Positions 1-8,793 of a stretch of DNA of 64,000 nt are shown here, in pieces (the first letter of the stretch is position 1; every line of letters starts with the position of its first letter). The stretch comes from Plectosphaerella cucumerina. Taxonomy: Eukaryota; Ascomycota; Sordariomycetes; Glomerellales; Plectosphaerellaceae. Below the pieces are notes generated by a model, which saw nothing but the letters and a program-made list of their open reading frames with translations, searched no databases and was not told the DNA's origin. Location of the stretch: assembly GCA_020746995.1 (NCBI GenBank), contig JAGPXD010000003.1, forward strand, positions 4,712,001 through 4,776,000, given 5' to 3'. A program made the position numbers and the translations under genes.

Positions 1-153
1 TGGCAGCCTCAGCGAAATGGCGTGGCGTTCGAAAAAAATCCCAATGCACGGCGACTCATTCCGCATGTAGCCGAGATGCGCCAAAAGGTCCAGTCGGTGA
101 AGCACGAGACGAAAATGCACCGGTTGATGCTTTACCTGCCCATCATTCCTTGA
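1..153 (+). CDS. Possible 3' end of an unidentified gene (partial)
   Basis: Frame 1 is open from the first base of the window to a TGA at 151-153, giving about 50 codons rich in basic residues. It would be the C-terminus of a gene starting outside the window. I do not recognise the family. A 50-codon open frame can occur by chance in GC-rich DNA. If real, its stop lies only 93 bases before the next gene's start on the same strand, which would leave that gene a very short promoter. Confidence 0.22.
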   Translation, partial: WQPQRNGVAFEKNPNARRLIPHVAEMRQKVQSVKHETKMHRLMLYLPIIP

Positions 154-246
154 AGTGGCATGTGAATACCCTCCCCCACATCGGTGTCGGGGACCAGCTA
201 CACGCAAACAACCCGGACTCCTGTCGCAGGAAAGCAACCACCCAGC

Positions 247-2664
247 ATGGCACGGCCGCAGATTCTCTTCCTGGACGCCTATGACTCGTTCACCAACAAC
301 ATCGTCTCGCTCCTGACGACGCTTCTCAATGCGGATGTTCACGTGTTGCCCATCGACAGTACGCTTCTGAACCCCGGATCGCCATCGTTTAAGCAGGAAT
401 GGGCTCATGAGCTCTCGCACTACCATGCCGTCGTCTGCGGGCCTGGGCCGGGGTCACCGGAGGTCGGAAAGGATGTCGGTCTGATGAGGGCGATCTGGGA
501 CCTTGACGTCGAGAATCTCGTTCCGGTTCTCGGAGTGTGCCTGGGTTTTCAGAGTCTCGTTCTCTCTGCTGGAGGAAACGTCAGGAGGCTGCGGAGAGGT
601 CTGCACGGCATGGTGAGGGACATTGAACATGATAAGCCGGCAGCGATGGCTGTCAAGGGCGACATATTCAGGAGTGTCGGGCAGTTCAAGGCGACTCTCT
701 ACCACAGCCTGTGCGCGGATGTTGGACAGGACGAAGTCGAAGAGTCGTCCTGGGAGACGCAGCGATGGGACATCGGCACCGAGGAACTCCAGCCCCTGGC
801 TTGGGCAACCGAAGACCGGGAAGACGGCACCGAGCGCATACTTATGGCAGCGAAGCACCGGATGAAGCCCTTCTGGGGCGTACAGTACCACCCCGAGTCC
901 ATCTGCACCCAGTCCGCCGGGGACGCGGTGATTCGGAACTGGTTCGCCGAGGCCATGCGGTGGAACGAGAGCACCAAGAGACGGGTGCGCACCGGCGAGT
1001 CGCTCCTCGCAAGGGACGCCACGCAGCCTAGCCTCGTATCACAGGTTCTCCAGCTCAGGCATGAGAGGGGAGGTCTGCCCTGGACCGAATCAACGTCGAC
1101 ACTGGCCGCTTTTGGCCTGGACAGCCAATACACCTGCAAGACGATCCAACTGCCCGAACATGTCAAGGTTCCAGATGTCGTCGAAGCTCTTCGGAGCACT
1201 GATGCGGAGCATATCATCCTTGACTCGGCCAACTCGGATAAAATGGCGACAGGGGCTGCAGATGTTCGCGGCCGGCACAGCATCATCGCTCTCGATGTTG
1301 GCGAGGCCCTGCGCATCGAGTACCATGTCGGCGACGCCCATGCCACGGCAAGAATCCCCGACACACAAGAGGGAGCGGACGAGCGAGTCGAAACTATACC
1401 TTTCGAACACCACGAGAACATCTGGCAGCTCCTCTCTGACTTCCGCGACAAGCGCCGACTCAACATCCCAGACGTCACGCAGTCGCCCTTCAAAGGCGGC
1501 TTCATGGGCTACGTCACATACGAAATGGGCCTGAATGGCATCGACGTCCCTCTCCCCACGGACCGTGGCCACAGCAGGCCGGATCTCTGCTTCGCCTGGG
1601 TCACGAGGAGCATCGTCATCGACCATGTCCTGGGAGTCCTGCACGTGCAGCACCTGCAGAACAGGAAGCTCAACGCCGACTTTTGGATCGACGCGACGAT
1701 TGCTTCCCTGGAGGCGTCGCCGCTGTGGACAGACCGGGGACTAGCTAGGGGTGCTCCTCTGGCTCTTGCCTCGCCTCCTGTCATCGCCACGCCCGAGCCT
1801 GAGGAGTACGAGCGGAAGGTTGAGAAGTGCCAGGACTTCATAGCGGCAGGCGAGTCGTATGAACTCTGCCTGACGGATCAGACTACTATTCGACTGCCCA
1901 GGGCGTCTGCAGCTGCCGAGACGTCCAAGGACAAGGCGTGGGACATGTACCGCACGCTCCGGGCGCGGCAGCCAGCACCTTTCGGCTCGTTCCTGCGTCT
2001 CGGAGCAGCTACCCTCGTGAGCTCCTCGCCCGAGCGGTTCCTGGAGTACACGTCAGACGGCATCTGTTCGATGCGGCCGATGAAGGGCACGGTGCGCAAG
2101 TCAGACGCCGTGTCGACGCTGGAGCAGGCCGAGGCGCTCCTACATATCCCCAAGGAGGAGGCCGAGAACCTGATGATCGTGGACTTAGTCCGGCACGACC
2201 TCCACGGTGTCTGCGGCTCGGGCAACGTCACGGTGCCGCACCTGATGCGGGTGGAGGAGTACGCGAGCGTCTTCCAGATGATCACGGTCGTCGATGCGCA
2301 TCTGTCGGGCGGGGAGGGCGGGTACACGGGCCTCGACGTGCTGGCTGCCAGCTTGCCGCCGGGGAGCATGACGGGTGCGCCGAAGAAGAGGAGTTGCGAG
2401 CTGCTGCGGGAGCTGGAGGGGCGTCGGGAGAGGAGCCTGTACTCTGGCGTCGTGGGTTACATGGACGTCACGGGCAAGGGCGACTGGAGTGTGACCATCA
2501 GGACGGTGTTCCGGTGGGATGATGAGAGTGAGGGCGATAGCGAGGTTTGGAGGATCGGCGCTGGTGGTGCTGTGACTATCCTGAGCACGCCAGAGGGCGA
2601 GCGGGAGGAGATGTTCACGAAACTTGCTGGGCCGCTGGGTATGTTCTCCGCGAGCTCGGCGTGA
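247..2664 (+). CDS. pabaA: Aminodeoxychorismate (para-aminobenzoate) synthase, fused GATase and chorismate-binding domains
   Basis: Single-exon bifunctional enzyme of folate synthesis (805 aa). It makes 4-amino-4-deoxychorismate from chorismate and glutamine, in the cytosol. The N-terminal half is a class I glutamine amidotransferase: it opens with DAYDSFTNN, has the nucleophile in GVCLGFQ (about Cys98) and the HPES motif (about His215 and Glu217). The C-terminal half is the chorismate-binding domain, with the family signature SMTGAPKKR, a KGT segment and EAENLMIVDL. The fused order GATase then synthase is the usual fungal PABA synthase arrangement (yeast ABZ1, Aspergillus pabaA) and differs from anthranilate synthase. 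I start at the ATG at 247. The frame is open to 184, but only through a GTG, and the GATase fold begins immediately after the 247 Met. The 3' neighbour VPS55 is convergent. Confidence 0.93.
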   Translation: MARPQILFLDAYDSFTNNIVSLLTTLLNADVHVLPIDSTLLNPGSPSFKQEWAHELSHYHAVVCGPGPGSPEVGKDVGLMRAIWDLDVENLVPVLGVCLGFQSLVLSAGGNVRRLRRGLHGMVRDIEHDKPAAMAVKGDIFRSVGQFKATLYHSLCADVGQDEVEESSWETQRWDIGTEELQPLAWATEDREDGTERILMAAKHRMKPFWGVQYHPESICTQSAGDAVIRNWFAEAMRWNESTKRRVRTGESLLARDATQPSLVSQVLQLRHERGGLPWTESTSTLAAFGLDSQYTCKTIQLPEHVKVPDVVEALRSTDAEHIILDSANSDKMATGAADVRGRHSIIALDVGEALRIEYHVGDAHATARIPDTQEGADERVETIPFEHHENIWQLLSDFRDKRRLNIPDVTQSPFKGGFMGYVTYEMGLNGIDVPLPTDRGHSRPDLCFAWVTRSIVIDHVLGVLHVQHLQNRKLNADFWIDATIASLEASPLWTDRGLARGAPLALASPPVIATPEPEEYERKVEKCQDFIAAGESYELCLTDQTTIRLPRASAAAETSKDKAWDMYRTLRARQPAPFGSFLRLGAATLVSSSPERFLEYTSDGICSMRPMKGTVRKSDAVSTLEQAEALLHIPKEEAENLMIVDLVRHDLHGVCGSGNVTVPHLMRVEEYASVFQMITVVDAHLSGGEGGYTGLDVLAASLPPGSMTGAPKKRSCELLRELEGRRERSLYSGVVGYMDVTGKGDWSVTIRTVFRWDDESEGDSEVWRIGAGGAVTILSTPEGEREEMFTKLAGPLGMFSASSA

Positions 2665-3174
2665 GCACTTGGGGCGAATGATGTGGCGTTTTTGGGTGGT
2701 CAGCTTTCTTTTCTCGCAGGATAGAGCGCGTTTGATAGAGCGCACACTTTGCAGATAGACAGTCCCGAGTCTCAACTCGCTCAGGGGACTTGGATGGGCG
2801 GGCATTACACGGCGTTGGACGATAGGTACTTCAACGTATCGATAGAATCATAGGGTCCCGGTTTCTCGGGATACCCCTCAAGACAATCTCTTTACTCCAC
2901 GAATCATCCGCAATGCAAGAAAAGCCATTCCATGGGGATAAGCTCCTACAAATAACAACCTCAGTCCAAACCCTGCTCCCCGACCTGATGATGAAGTGCT
3001 CCAAGCGCATTGAAGGTGGGCCACCTGTCGACTTGACGCCGACGGCCATGGCCCCGTCACAAAATTCAAACATGTGTGGTGTACAAAGTTTCCTCGCTTT
3101 CCCTCTCCGACCGGTTTCCTACCGACATGACGTGGCGCGCGCAGGGCTGCCGATTATTCGTGGCGAACTGGAGC
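2665..3174. other. Intergenic, convergent 3' ends
   Basis: This 510 bp region lies between the stops of the PABA synthase and VPS55 genes. It should hold both 3' UTRs. I see no further gene or RNA in it. Confidence 0.6.
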
Positions 3175-3661
3175 TTAGAATTCCTGCTCCTCCTGGAAGA
3201 ACATGCTGAAGCTGACGATGGTTCCGTAGATGAGAAGACCGCCGGCGACGGACATGACCATGGCCGTAACATTGATCAGGCCAGCGTGCGACAGGACGAC
3301 AGGCAGGGCTGGGAGGGGACGTCAGCGGGAAGCTTCAAGGAAAAGAGCGCAGAGGCAGCCGGGCGCACGGCTCGGCACAGGAGCCCCCGGGAAAGTATCA
3401 CTCACCAATGCCCATGACGACAAGGAAGGCGGTGCAGAAGCGGCCGAGGTCGAGGACGGCGCCGCCGGAGCTCTCGACAAAGTCATCGGGGTTGGAGCAG
3501 CGCGAGGCGATCCAGTTGGGGACGGGGGCGAGGATGTAGGTGGCGACGACGAGGAGGGGGTGGTAGTTGTTCCAGAGGGCGCAGGAGAGGATGACGAGGA
3601 GGAATCCGACGGCGAGGACGAAGGAGAGGGCGATGATGGTCTTGAGGCCGGCGGTCGGCAT
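3175..3661 (-). CDS. VPS55: Vacuolar protein sorting protein 55 (Vps55/OB-RGRP family)
   Basis: Small tetraspanning membrane protein (129 aa; yeast Vps55 is 140 aa) that acts with Vps68 at late endosomes in endosome-to-vacuole transport. Two exons, 3661-3406 and 3308-3175, join across a 97-nt intron (GTGAGT...CCCAG). The join restores the conserved MGIALPVVLSHAG segment. Four hydrophobic segments are visible: residues about 6-27, 33-50, 72-93 and 97-118. The family-typical segments WNNYHPLLV, ISRCSNPDD-like ASRCSNPDDF and the C-terminal FFQEEQEF are present. It is divergently transcribed from the proteasome gene across 755 bp. Confidence 0.93.
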
Positions 3662-4416
3662 GGTGGGCGAGGACGAGGACGGACGATGCGCTGGAGGGGA
3701 GATGGTGGTCGTCGGCGTGTTTCGGGGGTCGGCCCCTTCGGTCGGATGGTCGCGGGAGGGGTGCGATGCGATCTGGCGGGCGGTGGTTGTCGACGGAACT
3801 GGTGGGAGCGTCGCCGAGGGTTGTGGTTCGGAGGATTGGAGCTTGCTCGGAGATGGTCGTTGTGGGCGGGCGGACACTGGACCTGGACGTGGTTGCTGAA
3901 GGCAGCCGGCGGAGCGGGCGACCCACCTGGACTGGCAACGTCGTCACCCTGTGCTGGGCTGGGCTGGGCTGGGCTGAGCCGTCGAGAGCTGCTTAGAGGG
4001 GTATGATGGTTTAGCACATGCGGGCGGAAATCGGTTTCGAGCATCGCCCGCTTAAGTGAGTACAGCTGCGAGGCAGGCAGTCGCGGGTGAGGTGGAAGCT
4101 GGCGCACAGACCATGCCGACCCCTGCAGGTGCTACCTAAGCTTCCCAGGCCAGCCAGCACAGGGCCTCGCGGCGCAACTGCCTTGCGGCGGCTGCAGCAA
4201 CCGTACCTGTACCTGTAACCTGAACCTCGAATCCCGTCCGCGTTTGATGCCGACACCGATTGCTTGAACAAGAAAGCATCAACCCTCCCGACAGAAAGCC
4301 TCAATCACCACATTCCTCCCGCAGACACGTCCGACCCAACGTCTCAACCCGCAAGTTCGCCTGCCCGAACGACCGCCTCCCTCTAGACAACCTCCCCCCC
4401 CCAGAGCTCGCCCACC
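3662..4416. promoter_or_regulatory. Shared divergent promoter region of VPS55 and PRE5
   Basis: This 755 bp region separates two head-to-head genes and presumably carries both promoters. At about 3952-3978 it contains a short run of a GGGCT pentamer repeated four or five times. I found no convincing proteasome-type (Rpn4-like) element. Confidence 0.45.
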
Positions 4417-5294
4417 ATGTTCCGAAACAACTACGACAACGACTCGGTCACCTTCTCGCCGCAAGGCAGGATATTCCAGATCGAATACGCCACCGAGGCC
4501 GTCAAGCAGGGTTCCGTCGTCGTCGGCATCGTCAGCAAAACAGATGTCGTCCTCGCTGCAGTAAAGGTGCGCTCCTGGCCGCCCAGCCTCGAACTTCCCC
4601 CTCCCCCTCCCTGTGCTGACCACCCGCTCTCCAGAGAAACGCAGAGGAGCTGTCCTCCTACCAGAAGAAGCTCTTCGAGGTCGACGAGCACGCCGGCATC
4701 GCCATCGCCGGCCTCACCTCGGACGCCCGCGTCCTCTCCAACTTCATGAAGCAGCAGTGCCTCGGCCACCGCCTGACCTACGGCCGCGCCCTGCCCCTCC
4801 GCTCCCTCGTCGACCTCATCGGCGAGAAGGCCCAGATCAACACACAGGTCTACGGCAAGCGCCCCTACGGCGTCGGCCTCCTCGTCGCCGGCGTCGACGA
4901 GACCGGCCCCCACCTGTTCGAGTTCCAGCCCTCGGGCATGACCGAGGAGATGACCGCCTTCGCCATCGGCGCCCGCTCCCAGATGGCCCGCACCTACCTC
5001 GAGCGCAACGTCGACGCCTTCGCCGACTGCTCCCGCGAGGATTTGATCCGTCACGGCCTCAAGGCCCTGCGCGAGTCGCTCGTCCAGGACCGTGAGCTGA
5101 CCGTCGAGAACACGAGCATCGGTATCGTCGGCTTCGCCGCCCCCACCGACGCCGACCAGCCCGGCGCGAGGCGGAAGGTCCAGCCCTTCAAGCTGCTGGA
5201 GGGACAGGACGTCAAGGAGTGGATCGAGAGCCTGGCGTCAACGGCAGAGGGCGACGCCGAGGGAGAGGGTGACGCCATGACCGTCGACGAGTAG
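4417..5294 (+). CDS. PRE5: 20S proteasome subunit alpha-6 (PSMA1/Pre5)
   Basis: Alpha-ring subunit of the 20S proteasome core (269 aa). Exons 4417-4566 and 4635-5294 join across a 68-nt intron and give ALAAVK-RNAEEL-type continuity (AAVK then RNAEELSSYQKK). The N-terminus MFRNNYDNDSVTFSP and FQIEYA box identify the alpha subunit family, and it matches Pre5/PSMA1 closely: RNAEELSSYQKK, DARVLSNFMKQQC and YGKRPYGVGLL. Alpha subunits lack the catalytic threonine, as here. The C-terminal tail is acidic (AEGDAEGEGDAMTVDE), as in many fungal orthologues. Confidence 0.96.
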
Positions 5295-6186
5295 CCGAGC
5301 CGAGCTCTCCCAAGCGAAAGGGACGACGGGAGACGGGAGCCGGGAGCCGGGGCCACGCCGGATCGATTTGTATCACTAGGTAGACAGGAAGGCGAGGCCA
5401 GCGCCGGTCGTTGCGTTGGACCCCCGCCGAGCAGAGCAGAGCAGAGCAAAGAAAGAGGCACAAGATCAAGCATGCGAGCCCCGGGACACGTACCTACGTA
5501 CCCACCACACCACCACCATCGGTCGATCTCTCAAGTGTTTGCCATGCACCGTGACCGGCGACAGCACAGCAATGTCTCGGCAGTATAAACAGTGCGACGG
5601 GCGCCATGGTCGTCGGCCCCCTAAAGTGGTTGAACGCTGTCTATTCCGCCCCTCCTCGCGGGGCTTCTAGCAGGGCCCTACTATCTAAAACAGCCGGCCC
5701 CCGGTGTGTGTACTGAACGCCAGCCGAAACGCCATGATGCCCACCACGTCACAAATGCTGCCGAGCCCCCTTCCCTATCCGCCGAGACAGTTTGACTGCC
5801 CCCCCCGTCCACCCCCATTTCGCTTAAGAACAGACATGGACAAGAAAAATAGGAACACGCGAGCGTCGCGAGGCCCGGCTATGCAGACTGCCGGCCGAGG
5901 TCGGGCAAGGGGCCCTCGCTCCCCCGGGCGGCACGCGACCCAGACGTCCTCCCGGGAAGGACTGCCGTCGTTTGCTTGGCTCGCCTCCGCGCGACCGACC
6001 AGCGCATCTATCCCCGTGGTACCCCCGAGGAGAGGGGAGGGGGGGCGCTCGACCAAGCAAACGCCGCGCCGCCGAGGCGTATCGTGGTCGTCACACCCGT
6101 GGGAAGAAGAAAATGGGAGCACGGCGCTCCCCACGGCCTGGAGAGAGATCTGGTGCGACAGCGGGCTTGGTTCCACGTCAGGCAAC
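5295..6186. other. Intergenic, convergent 3' ends
   Basis: This 892 bp region lies between the proteasome gene and the LOG-family gene. It has a short AGCAG/AGAGC-type repeat near 5425-5450 and C- and G-rich stretches. No gene is supported here. Confidence 0.55.
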
Positions 6187-7003
6187 TCAGGTCTTGCTCC
6201 ACTCGAGCTTGAAGGTGGACTCAGGGACGGTGTAGTCGCGGAGAGCGGTGATGGCGTCGGCGGCGGTGTTGGCAGTAACAAGCAAGTTGGCGTTACCTCC
6301 CTTGATGAAACCGTCTGCCACAGCCCGGCGGATCCACTGGAGGATGCCGTCGTAGAAGCCGTCAATGTTGAGGAGGCAAATGCCGCGGGAGTGGATGCCG
6401 AGCTGGACCCAGGTGGTGGTCTCGAGGATCTCCTCGATGGTGCCGTAGCCTCCCGGGAGGGCGATGAAGCCGGAGCCGGGACCGCCGGCGAAGACCTCCT
6501 GGGCCATCATGCGCTTGCGGGTGTGCATGTCCTTGACGACGGTGGTGCGGCCGTAGACGGCCTCCTCGGGGATGCGCATGCCGTTGGAGGGGTTGACGGA
6601 CTGGTAGGTGCCGTCGCGCTCCCACTTTACGAGGGCCTCGGGGATGATGCCGTGGACCGAGTCGGGGCCGGCGAGGGAGACGAGGGTCTTGGCCACTTCG
6701 CCCATGAGGCCGACTGTGCCGCCGCCGTAGACTGGGGGTGTCAGTTGGGCAATATGATAAATGTACAGGTGAAGTGGTCTTACCAAGGCGCATGTTGTTG
6801 GCGGCCATGAGCTGGGCCAGGGCGCGGGCTGTCTCCATGTGGATGGGGGTGTTGCCGGGGCAGGCGCCACAGTAGACGCAGATGACGGTCTGCTTGGTCT
6901 CGCCGTTGGATTCGGCGGTGGCGGCGGTGGCGGCGGTCTCGCTTGGGGTGCCGGTCCGCGATGCGGAGAGCGAGGTCAGGGGGGAGGGGCCTCCGGATGC
7001 CAT
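6187..7003 (-). CDS. LOG-family protein (cytokinin riboside 5'-monophosphate phosphoribohydrolase-like)
   Basis: Lysine-decarboxylase-like/LOG superfamily protein (254 aa). Exons 7003-6784 and 6731-6187 join across a 52-nt intron and give RLVYGGGTVGLMG, the nucleotide-binding motif. The second signature PGGYGTIEE is present, with an upstream Arg in KDMHTRKRMM, as in active LOG enzymes. Family members release free cytokinin base plus ribose 5-phosphate from cytokinin nucleotides; many fungal and bacterial members instead act on purine nucleotides, so the substrate is unproven. The first ~35 residues are Ser/Thr/Ala-rich and probably disordered. A TATATA tract (about 7095-7101) and a TGAGTCA site (7137-7143) lie upstream. 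Confidence 0.88.
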
Positions 7004-8074
7004 GATGAGGGACTGTTGGAGGTTTGAAGATGGATGGTGTCTTTTGACTTGGAGTGAGGAGTGGTGAACTTTGAACAGAGGGATCCAAGAGGTGATATAT
7101 AAAAAGACAAGGTTGAGATATTTATCACCAAGTGAATGAGTCAGAATGGTGAGGGAAAAGGGGTAGGTGAATGGATGAGGCACAAGATGTCGGTCTGGGG
7201 TGTATTGTGGTGGTAGTGGTTGGAGATGTGGGTTCAAGTTCAGCTTTGGGTGAGTGGACTCGGGAACTCGGAGACTCAAAGAGGGAGACCGCCCCAAATT
7301 ATACTGGGTCTAGAACAAGGCACAGAAGATCCAATAACACAAAGCAAGCGTCCCAGGTGCCCAGGCACAAGGACAGACGGACGGACTCGAGTGGCCGGGC
7401 CCAATGATCAGGCGCCGAAGAGGCGGGCGAGCGGTCAGTTTGGAGTGACGACGTGTGCCTGGCTCAACGGGGTTTCGAATGACTAAAAACGGGCGCCAGG
7501 TCCGGAGTGAATAGTGTCGCATCAGAGATCGGAGAGGCTCCCCGAGAGAGCACGTTAGCGGCATAACAGGACGCCGGTCCCCCACTTCGCCCTGGATGCC
7601 TGGGGAAACCGGAGGGACCGGCGAGACGTCCGGCGCGCGGTTGGCCACGGGATCGATTCCATGACGAGAGACCCCGACCGACGGACGTCAGCTCTCGCCT
7701 CTCGCCCCCCGACTCCTGCAGTCACTCTTGGTGGAAGTACACTTGAAGACAGGAGACGCTGGATTAGCGCCCGGGGCACGGCGGGTTCCGCCATGGTGGT
7801 GATAGAGTCATTTCTGAGCCATGCATATCCTGGGAACCAAAGTCCCTTCTTTTGCCCTCGGTGGACCAAATGTTCAGATGATGGATCATGGTCTGGCCGG
7901 CTAGGCATTTGCAGCTTCTAGAAGGAGGAAGGCTGCTTCGACGGGGGGCTTGGCGCGGTAGATGACTCCGCTGAGTGGACTTTGGAATGCCCGGTCAGGA
8001 GACAGTAAGAACTTTGGTTCGCGGTGCAGCAAGCTGCTGGGCTGAAGATGCACTCAGACTGAGGAAAAAAAGGC
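7004..8074. other. Intergenic upstream of the LOG-family gene, downstream of U6
   Basis: This 1.07 kb region holds the LOG-family promoter (see the TGAGTCA site) and the region past the U6 terminator. A GGTTCAAG-like motif near 7231 resembles a tRNA B box, but no tRNA fold surrounds it. No other gene was seen. Confidence 0.5.
7137..7143. promoter_or_regulatory. Gcn4/Cpc1-type (AP-1 half-palindrome) site
   Basis: Perfect TGAGTCA, about 135 bp upstream of the LOG-family start codon. It matches the TGA(C/G)TCA consensus of bZIP activators. A seven-base motif can occur by chance. Confidence 0.3.
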
Positions 8075-8083
8075 AAAAAAAAA
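8075..8083 (-). terminator. Pol III terminator of U6
   Basis: A run of nine T on the minus strand follows the U6 3' sequence CTACCAA directly. An oligo-T run is the normal RNA polymerase III stop. Confidence 0.85.
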
Positions 8084-8167
8084 TTGGTAGCTTCTCTTTG
8101 ATAAGCGTGTCATCCTTAGTGCAGGGGCCATGCTAATCTTCTCTGCGAGGGGAGTTAGTCGTGAACA

Positions 8168-8177
8168 GGATTTGAAC
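8168..8177 (-). promoter_or_regulatory. Intronic Pol III B box of the U6 gene
   Basis: GTTCAAATCC inside the U6 intron fits the B-box core GWTCRANNC exactly. Fission-yeast U6 is known to have a B box in its intron. Here the intron would therefore be needed for transcription as well as being removed afterwards. Confidence 0.75.
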
Positions 8178-8209
8178 GGGTAACCTTGGGAGACAAACCT
8201 GTATCGTTT

Positions 8210-8220
8210 CAAATTGACCA
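8210..8220 (-). promoter_or_regulatory. U6 internal A box
   Basis: TGGTCAATTTG within exon 1 fits TRGYNNANNNG. The spacing to the intronic B box (about 33 bp between the boxes) is in the range seen in tRNA-type promoters. A TATA-like ACATAAGG lies upstream at about 8256-8263. Confidence 0.6.
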
Positions 8221-8239
8221 AATGCCCGAAGGCGAAGAG

Positions 8240-8793
8240 AATCGACTTTTTTGGCCTTATGTAGGGGGTCCACAGACCCACTTTGGGTGGAGTATCTGAC
8301 TAATCTGGGACACGGACATTCTACAAAGCTTTAACCATCTGTCTCCAGGAAGAAGAAATTCCGTTGTACGGTCTAAGACATTGATGTTCTTTGGAATGTC
8401 TGGGAAGCAGAGGAACCACGTGCTGGATATCTGCTCGCAGTTTTGCACCAAGTCGAGCACTGCCCAGGGTCATTGGCGACCAGTGAGGACCAACGAGCCG
8501 CGCACGTTTGCGGGATGCCTTCGTCCTGAGCACGGACCATTAAGCACGTGATTCCTCTCCGAATACCCCGTACCTAGCAGAACATTGCATCCCCGACGTC
8601 GTCCTTGCCTGCAGCCTGTCGCACCAGCTTCGCACCACCACCCACGGTCGCGATCAACAGGTCTCAAACTCGCTCGACAGCTCTCGACCTTTCACCTCGA
8701 CGAGGACAACTGTCAGCCGGCTAACAACCGCCCATACCCCTCTCCAGTCTCCCATCGCGACTCCAGCTGCAACCGTGTCCCCCGCCCCTCACC
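8240..8793. promoter_or_regulatory. Divergent region between U6 and the CLPTM1-family gene
   Basis: This 554 bp region contains a TATA-like element for U6 at its left end. The right end is C/T-rich and probably forms the CLPTM1 5' UTR. No additional gene was seen. Confidence 0.45.

Larger units (their letters stand above)
8080..8236 (-). ncRNA. U6: U6 spliceosomal snRNA, interrupted by a 56-nt intron
   Basis: Catalytic RNA of the spliceosome. Exon 1 is about 8236-8199 and exon 2 is 8142 to about 8080. Read on the minus strand, exon 1 has a GCC-TTCG-GGC 5' hairpin, TTTGGTCAATTTG and ACGATACAG. Exon 2 has AGAAGATTAGCATGG, the U4-pairing CCCCTGCAC, AAGGATGACACGC (internal stem-loop) and the tail CAAAGAGAAGCTACC before the T run. 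Joined, they give the invariant GATACAGAGAAGATTAGC. The intron (8198-8143) begins GTTTGT, has a CTAAC branch site at 8158-8154 and ends CGCAG. It cuts inside the ACAGAGA box, which contacts the 5' splice site. The mature RNA would be about 101 nt, the normal size. The exact 5' end is uncertain by a few bases. Confidence 0.93.

Noticed and set aside
184..246. N-terminal extension of PABA synthase from a GTG
   Set aside because: Eukaryotic initiation strongly prefers ATG; the conserved GATase fold starts right after the ATG at 247.
7215..7245. A-box/B-box-like motifs (TGGTAGTGG and GGTTCAAG)
   Set aside because: The two motifs are too close together for a tRNA and no cloverleaf can be drawn.
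8143..8198. Possible tRNA fragment (B-box-like GTTCAAATCC)
   Set aside because: No acceptor stem or anticodon arm; the motif sits in the U6 intron and serves best as the U6 B box.
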